Source: Phoronis australis | Taxonomy: Eukaryota; Phoronida; Phoronidae | DNA: 21,396 nucleotides | Direction of reading: 5' to 3' | NCBI GenBank assembly: GCA_002633005.1 | Contig: NMRA01000405.1 | Span: forward strand, 1-21,396 | In this document: piece after piece, positions 16,900-21,396 of the stretch | Position numbering within the stretch: position 1 is the stretch's first letter | Layout: every line of letters starts with the position of its first letter | The notes under the pieces: model-generated | Seen by the model: only the letters and a program-made list of their open reading frames with translations | What the model was told of the DNA's origin: nothing | The model's database searches: none | Position numbers and translations under genes: made by a program

Positions 16900-18047
16900 A
16901 GCATCCATCAAAATCCAGTGGTTTGACAATTGCAAAATTACTCAAACAAAATAAAGCAATTAAGATAACATGATATTAACCCCCGAGAAAAAACAGAACA
17001 TATTTGAGCTGAACTGAAAACTTTCAGTGTATGTATTTTACAACGTAAAGTGTAAATTGAATTGGTTAGGAAAATAAAGCAACGTCGCTGCAAAGAGGAA
17101 AAATATCAGAAAACTGGATTTCTTACAGTGCTGTTGTTGGTGAATGTATAGGATTGTATTCTGTCAGTCAAAAAACAAAAATAAGTGTTTTTATTCGTAA
17201 CAACTTAAAATAACTAGTGAATACCATTCAATCATTCCCCATGTTGTCCTTATAATTGCCACCGAACCTGACTTGCACCGTTTTTTTCATTTTAGACCAT
17301 CTAAAAACATCAAAAGCAAAAAATTTACTGACTGATTTAAATAGACTAAAAAGTTCAGAATACATGCCATAGTTAGTAAAATTGATCATTTAATCCCAAA
17401 CACCTCTTAAAAAGTTCTTATTACTTCAACGGCGCTGTGTGTGATTGCGATAATGCAAGCACAGTTTTTGTGAGATCTTTGCAAAAGTATACCCTCCTTT
17501 CTGCGAATTTGACTACACTACAAAAAAGAAGCTCTAAACCTTGCGGCCAAATGATATCGATTTTTAAATCAATATATTCTGGCCGATGTAATTATGATAA
17601 TATCAATAAGCACAGTGCACATTGCCAAACTTTGTTTGGGTCCTTTTGAGAGGAACTGGCTCTCCGAGGAAGTAGCTTCAAACAGGTGCGTGCATATAAA
17701 TCCCCGAACATTTTGCTCCAAATTACTGACCAGAACTTCGTGTCACGAAAGTTCATTTTTTAATTTTCGGAGTTGTCTAGTATCTTTTTAGTGCCGGACT
17801 TGTACTAGCGACGTACTTTGGGGGCCAACATAGCCCACGTCATGCAGTGTTGTTCCGCAACACCACGTCACGATATTAACGGTTGAGTGATTTACGGCGG
17901 ATCATTTTCAATACCAAACTCGTTCTTAAAATTTGGTAATGTTCAACCTACTTAATTCATATTCACATCGTCACTATATACTGTGTTTCAACCTAATATG
18001 ATCAAGCAATCACAGAAATGAGGAAATAGGGTGCAAGTTTCACTTTA
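16900..18047. other. Backbone remnant then no recognisable feature
   Basis: 16908-17020 matches the region near 1250-1300 (AAATAAAGCAATTGAGA type, then CCTCCGAAAAGG / CCCCCGAGAAAA). From about 17040 to 18047 I see no gene, RNA or clear repeat. Open frames at 17437-17649 and 17594-17791 have no recognisable motif or family and are probably chance. Confidence 0.45.
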
Positions 18048-18935
18048 AATCACTAGTCTCTGGTGTCATAGACCCTCAGACTAGTTTCGAACTAACTAGT
18101 TTTACATTCTGTCGGATTTGTGAATCCTCGCATTCACAGGGCCTTTTAAAAATATTTTCATTTGTCGGATTATGGGCCTTTGGACTTGTGAAAGTTCGAA
18201 GTATCTATGTATTGCACTGTGACCCGCAAGCAACATTATATTACCTTTCTTAATCTTAATCTTCGGTAGTTGATTTTCTTCTTCCGTCCTCCTTCATCCA
18301 TTTCGGTTATCCGTGGCTAGCAGCTTACCGTTGGGGGTATGGGTAGGGTGTAAATATACAAAGTGCATTAATAAAATTTACAAACAATCGACAAATCAAA
18401 GATTGATTTCAATTTTAAACTCTGAGACTAATTGAAAACTCCTTTCTTCCCTACTTCGGCATTCATCGATCACGGGAACCACTGCTGGTTGTGGCGTCTG
18501 CAGAGGAATTCAATTAACACCATTCAACATGCATTTTGTGACTTTGAACGTTGTGTTCATTCATGCTGTCTCTCTTATTAGGTGTTAGGACACCTGTTAG
18601 TACGTTAGTGCAATTGTTAGTAGGGGTTAGAAAGAGCAGCAAGAAAAGTAACAAACGTCATGTGCAAGCGAATGATAATAAAATTGATAGATGGATAGAT
18701 CTATCCATTGAAATGCATGTGCGTCGTCGACCCATGTGTACAACCCAAAGTACAATTAAATACAGCCAACACTTAAAATATATTACAACGAACTGGAGAC
18801 CACCCTGTTGTCACGGGTGGAGAATTGTCATCCAGACTAAAATTTGATGAATAACGGAACTTACACACCTGCATCATCCGGCATGTATCGGATAACACAT
18901 CATCTCATTCTGCGCGCCCTCTCGGAAATTGCCAC
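18048..18935 (+). repeat. Macrosatellite copy, blocks a to f
   Basis: Block a (CCCTCAGACTAGTTTCGAAC at 18067), b (ATCTTCGGTAGTTGATTTTC at about 18258), c (ACGGGAACCACTGCTGG, GCAGAGGAATTCAA), d (TACGTTAGTGCAATTGTTAG at 18600; ATAGATCTATCCATTGAAA), e (CACGGGTGGAGAATTGTCA) and a truncated f (GCGCGCCCTCTCGGAA). Homology fades after about 18935, the right end of the array in this window. Confidence 0.75.
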
Positions 18936-19576
18936 AATCTGACACAGCAGGCCGTTCAACTCAAAGGGAAAATTTCTATTGGTCATTCTATTACTCCTCG
19001 GAAGGGGTTGTAGCTCTTTCCGATAAAATCTGGGCACTTACAGACCGTTGTATATCAGTAATTATTTAAAGTATATCTGAAATAATTATCAAGTTACAAC
19101 TGCTAGTGAAGACATTTACAAATTTAACCAAGCCATCGAAGTGCAACAACCAGATAACCACGTCGTTACACCATCCAAATCAATAAACCCGTCTTTTAGA
19201 AATTCTGAATACTGAAAGTGTGTTCTCAATGGAAGTCATATGTGATCCTGCAGTGAAGACTCTGGCGGATAGATCTTTGTGGAAACTGCATTTCAATGGG
19301 ATACCTTCAAAAACCGCATGTGGGCTACGACAAAGTCATGACACAGGTCGTTCATCGGTATTGTTTCGTGGACAGGAGATTTGCCTTAAAGGCGGTGGTA
19401 CCTCAAACAATTGACGGGCAGGCAGGTGTCTTTGTAGCAAATCTGTCAACTTCAAGAGCCATGTCTTTCGATTTAGAGAACTCGTATTGCTTTCCACTAC
19501 CAGGCTCTACTCCGTGGCGTATTTAGGGGAGAGGGCATCACGTGACTTATAGTTAAGTCTAATAATATTGACCGGG
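18936..19576. other. No recognisable feature
   Basis: Frames at 19220-19526 are open but show no known domain and no codon pattern I can defend. No repeat or RNA gene was recognised. Confidence 0.45.
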
Positions 19577-19607
19577 ACTTTCTGCTAACTGAAGGTTAGC
19601 AGAAAGT
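19577..19607. repeat. Perfect 13-bp inverted repeat
   Basis: ACTTTCTGCTAAC, loop TGAAG, GTTAGCAGAAAGT. It directly precedes an AT-rich minisatellite. It could be the end structure of a short element or a structured RNA end; nothing else identifies it. Confidence 0.85.
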
Positions 19608-19611
19608 TTAT

Positions 19612-19815
19612 AAAGTAGCACTGGATTTCTAAAAATAGGATTCATTTTCTAAAATAGTTTTGAATTTCTGAAATACCTTTGAATAGGATTGAATTTATAT
19701 AACAAGATTGAATTTATAGAATTGCATTGAATTTTCAGTAGGATTGATTTTTATTTCAATTAAGAGTGAATTGATTAAAGAGCATTGAGTTTACAAAATA
19801 GGATTTTTATTTTTA
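19612..19815 (+). repeat. AT-rich degenerate minisatellite, period about 19-21 bp
   Basis: About ten loose copies of TTGAATTTNTAGAATAGGA, for example TTGAATTTATATAACAAGA and TTGAATTTATAGAATTGCA. Units vary in length and sequence. Confidence 0.75.
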
Positions 19816-20820
19816 AATAATACTTGCCTCTTCTGCTGCCCATTTAAACCACTCCTCTCATGGGAAACTCACTTCCCAGACTGAATTTTGTGCCGCGTAC
19901 CTGCCAACTATCCAGTTTTTGGCTGTCGCAGAACGGTCCTGCTTTTTTGAAGCTTTGTCCTGGGTCCCCCCCAACTGTACTTCTGTTTGACACACGCGAT
20001 GACGAAATTTACACATCATTCTCGGTATGTCATTGTGTTTGGCCCTCTAATTTCTCCGTTGCATTTTGTAGGAATGACAAAATAAAAATTCGCCGTCGTC
20101 TCCTGGTTGTTGCGGCGGACATTTGTCCATTGTCATCCATGAAGACTCAACCGAACGGCAATACGCCCCAGAATTGGCTGTGAGTGGGCTAGGCAATTAT
20201 ATCGCCGATGCACGCCGCAGACGTACAGCCAGCCGAGTGGCTACGTGTTGTCTAGCATTGGGCTTCAGAAATCATGATTTCAAAATAATCATTGTTGTAA
20301 AATCAGTACCGCGCAGAAGGGGGTGTGGTGGGGCGACGGGGCGACAGGCACGGGCATCGATCCAAATCGGGGGGTCATCCAATAATACCTGTAATACCTG
20401 TCACGGACAGGATCATTGGGGATATGCTGGTGCATTAATCCCCTCCCCAGACCATCCCCGTGACAGCAGAAGGCGCAGAACTCCAGGGCTGACGTTGCCT
20501 GTAAGCATTTGATTAGACAGCACTCGGGCACGGCCCTTCTTGTGACTCTTCGCAGCATGGGGGGTCATCCAATTACTATGAATAAACTTTTTGAAATTGT
20601 AACTGATTTGTAATTGAATAAAGTTTCTATGTTATGATTCGTCTTTTTTATTTTTCTTAGTATAAGGGTCCTGTATTAATTTGATTAGAGAAGAAGCATG
20701 CAATGAAAAAATCGCCCCAAACCTCTGCACGCTGCTGTGTGTATTTTGCCTAGCGGCAACTTGTTAACTACTTGTCATTTGGAAGAGGATCAAGAATTTG
20801 TGCCCTGACCGTTTCCTATC
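19816..20820. other. No gene assigned
   Basis: Open frames (19860-20183, 20123-20512 and minus 20289-20558) overlap one another and none shows a recognisable domain. There is a duplicated GGGGGGTCATCCAAT box at about 20369 and 20559, and a small hairpin CCTGTC-ACG-GACAGG at 20397-20411. AATAAA-type words near 20580-20625 are unremarkable in such AT-rich DNA. Confidence 0.4.
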
Positions 20821-20880
20821 TGTCGACGGAGGTAAGCCGAGACGCCGCGCCGGCGCCTCGACGGCCGGCCAGGGTAGCGC
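20821..20880. other. Small CpG-rich patch
   Basis: A dense run of CpG with GCGCCGGCGCC-like and GGCCGGCC words in otherwise AT-rich DNA. GAGGTAAG at 20829-20836 would fit a splice donor, so a promoter or first exon is conceivable. No supporting reading frame is seen. Confidence 0.3.
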
Positions 20881-21117
20881 TGTACTAGTTGAGTGGCGGT
20901 CTTGTGGGTGGGATGTGGTGGGGTGGGGCTCCAACAACAATAAATCCCACAAACGGCATTACTGACAATGCCCTGTCTTGCACTGCGACCCCGGTGGGCC
21001 CCCCTTAATCTGTCAGTCTGAGTGTAATGCAGGCCTAGTGAACACCGAAATGTCGGACCGAAATCGCATCTCAGTAATCTTTGCACCGTTGAATCACTTA
21101 GGCAAATCCCCGGTGTC

Positions 21118-21396
21118 TCAAGTAAAAACCCTGACATGAGAATCGGACACAAGGTGGAGTTTACGACGGGTTGCTAGTTTGCTCCAGTGAAGACTATTTA
21201 GAACCTTGATTGTGTTGGACCCTTTGTATGCCCCGGTTATGGCTAAAGCTGCTTGGTATTGTAGTCTTTCTAATTGAAGAAGTATGCCAGCGTTTGCCGA
21301 TTGGTAGATTATGTCACAGTAATCTAGATGTGGAAGTACAAAAGACTTGAACAGAGTTTCAAGATGCATGGAGTTGAGATGACGAGAGATAATTCT
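21118..21396 (-). pseudogene. LINE (non-LTR) reverse transcriptase C-terminal fragment, runs off the right edge
   Basis: The minus-strand frame is open from the window edge (RIISRHLNS) through LETLFKSFVLPHLDYCDIIY, LQLERLQYQAALAITGAYKG and LNSLHWSKLATRRKLHL. This is the thumb/C-terminal region that follows the RT palm in many CR1-, L2- and Jockey-type elements (usually SRHLNRKTL..LYKSFV.PHLDYCD, then ALA.TGA.RGT, then LGLESL..RR). After RRKLHL the family pattern is lost and a stop follows at 21118, so the 3' part is decayed or deleted. The N-terminal part would lie beyond the window. It is distinct from the fragment at 637-980, which covers a different domain. Confidence 0.85.

Noticed and set aside
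20123-20512. 129-residue open frame on the plus strand
   Set aside because: No recognisable domain, overlapped by other frames on both strands, and compositionally explained by a locally GC-richer stretch.
20580-20626. Poly(A) signals of a host gene (AATAAA words)
   Set aside because: Such words are expected by chance in AT-rich DNA, and no upstream coding region supports a transcript.
20790-21152. 120-residue minus-strand frame
   Set aside because: It crosses the CpG-rich patch and overlaps the LINE fragment in another frame; its Arg/Pro-rich text fits chance reading of CpG-rich DNA.

Overview
This window looks like gene-poor, repeat-dense genomic DNA from an animal, most likely a marine invertebrate. 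It is AT-rich, no intact host gene or RNA gene is visible, and the only recognisable proteins are decayed retrotransposon fragments: a Penelope-like element and two LINE pieces. Short elements with internal tandem repeats and GGACG tails are common in molluscs and other marine invertebrates, but I cannot assign a phylum.

Layout. Positions 1-1160 hold a short microsatellite and a decayed LINE reverse-transcriptase fragment (637-980, minus). Most of 1160-18935 is built on a degenerate macrosatellite of about 1.3-1.7 kb whose blocks (called a to h here) recur in the same order. The most complete copy is 13359-15715. This backbone is broken by several insertions. Two composite elements, X1 (2056-3697) and X2 (4024-5250), have hairpin or inverted ends of the type ACTCTGCGCGTG and an internal tandem repeat of about 440 bp rich in GTGCA and DR1-like AGGTCAAAGGTCA. 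A 5'-truncated Penelope-like retroelement (7045-10303, minus) has a 12-bp target duplication, reverse transcriptase, GIY-YIG endonuclease and a hammerhead-like motif at its 3' end. A foldback/MITE-like element lies at 16103-16899.

The most striking system is a non-autonomous element present in three full copies (8249-9793, 10338-11506, 12047-13358) plus one tail-only copy (15716-15812). It has no coding capacity, a 5' hairpin, a 3' GGACG microsatellite followed by a 14-bp-stem hairpin, and it inserts without a target duplication. These are traits of Helentron-type non-autonomous (HINE or 'pearl'-like) elements. Copy 1 sits inside the Penelope RT reading frame. Each copy carries eight monomers of roughly 140-160 bp in the order A-B-C-A-B-C-A-B, and each monomer opens with CCACTAGGNGGC, which closely matches the CTCF core CCASYAGRKGGC. 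About 24 such sites, all in one orientation, lie within 4.8 kb. The window may therefore show a transposon that spreads ready-made arrays of CTCF-like (insulator-type) sites. The sequence match is direct; the binding is inference.

After 18936 the sequence is mostly featureless, with a perfect 13-bp-stem hairpin and an AT-rich minisatellite (19577-19815), a small CpG-rich patch (20821-20880), and the C-terminal end of a second LINE running off the right edge (21118-21396, minus).
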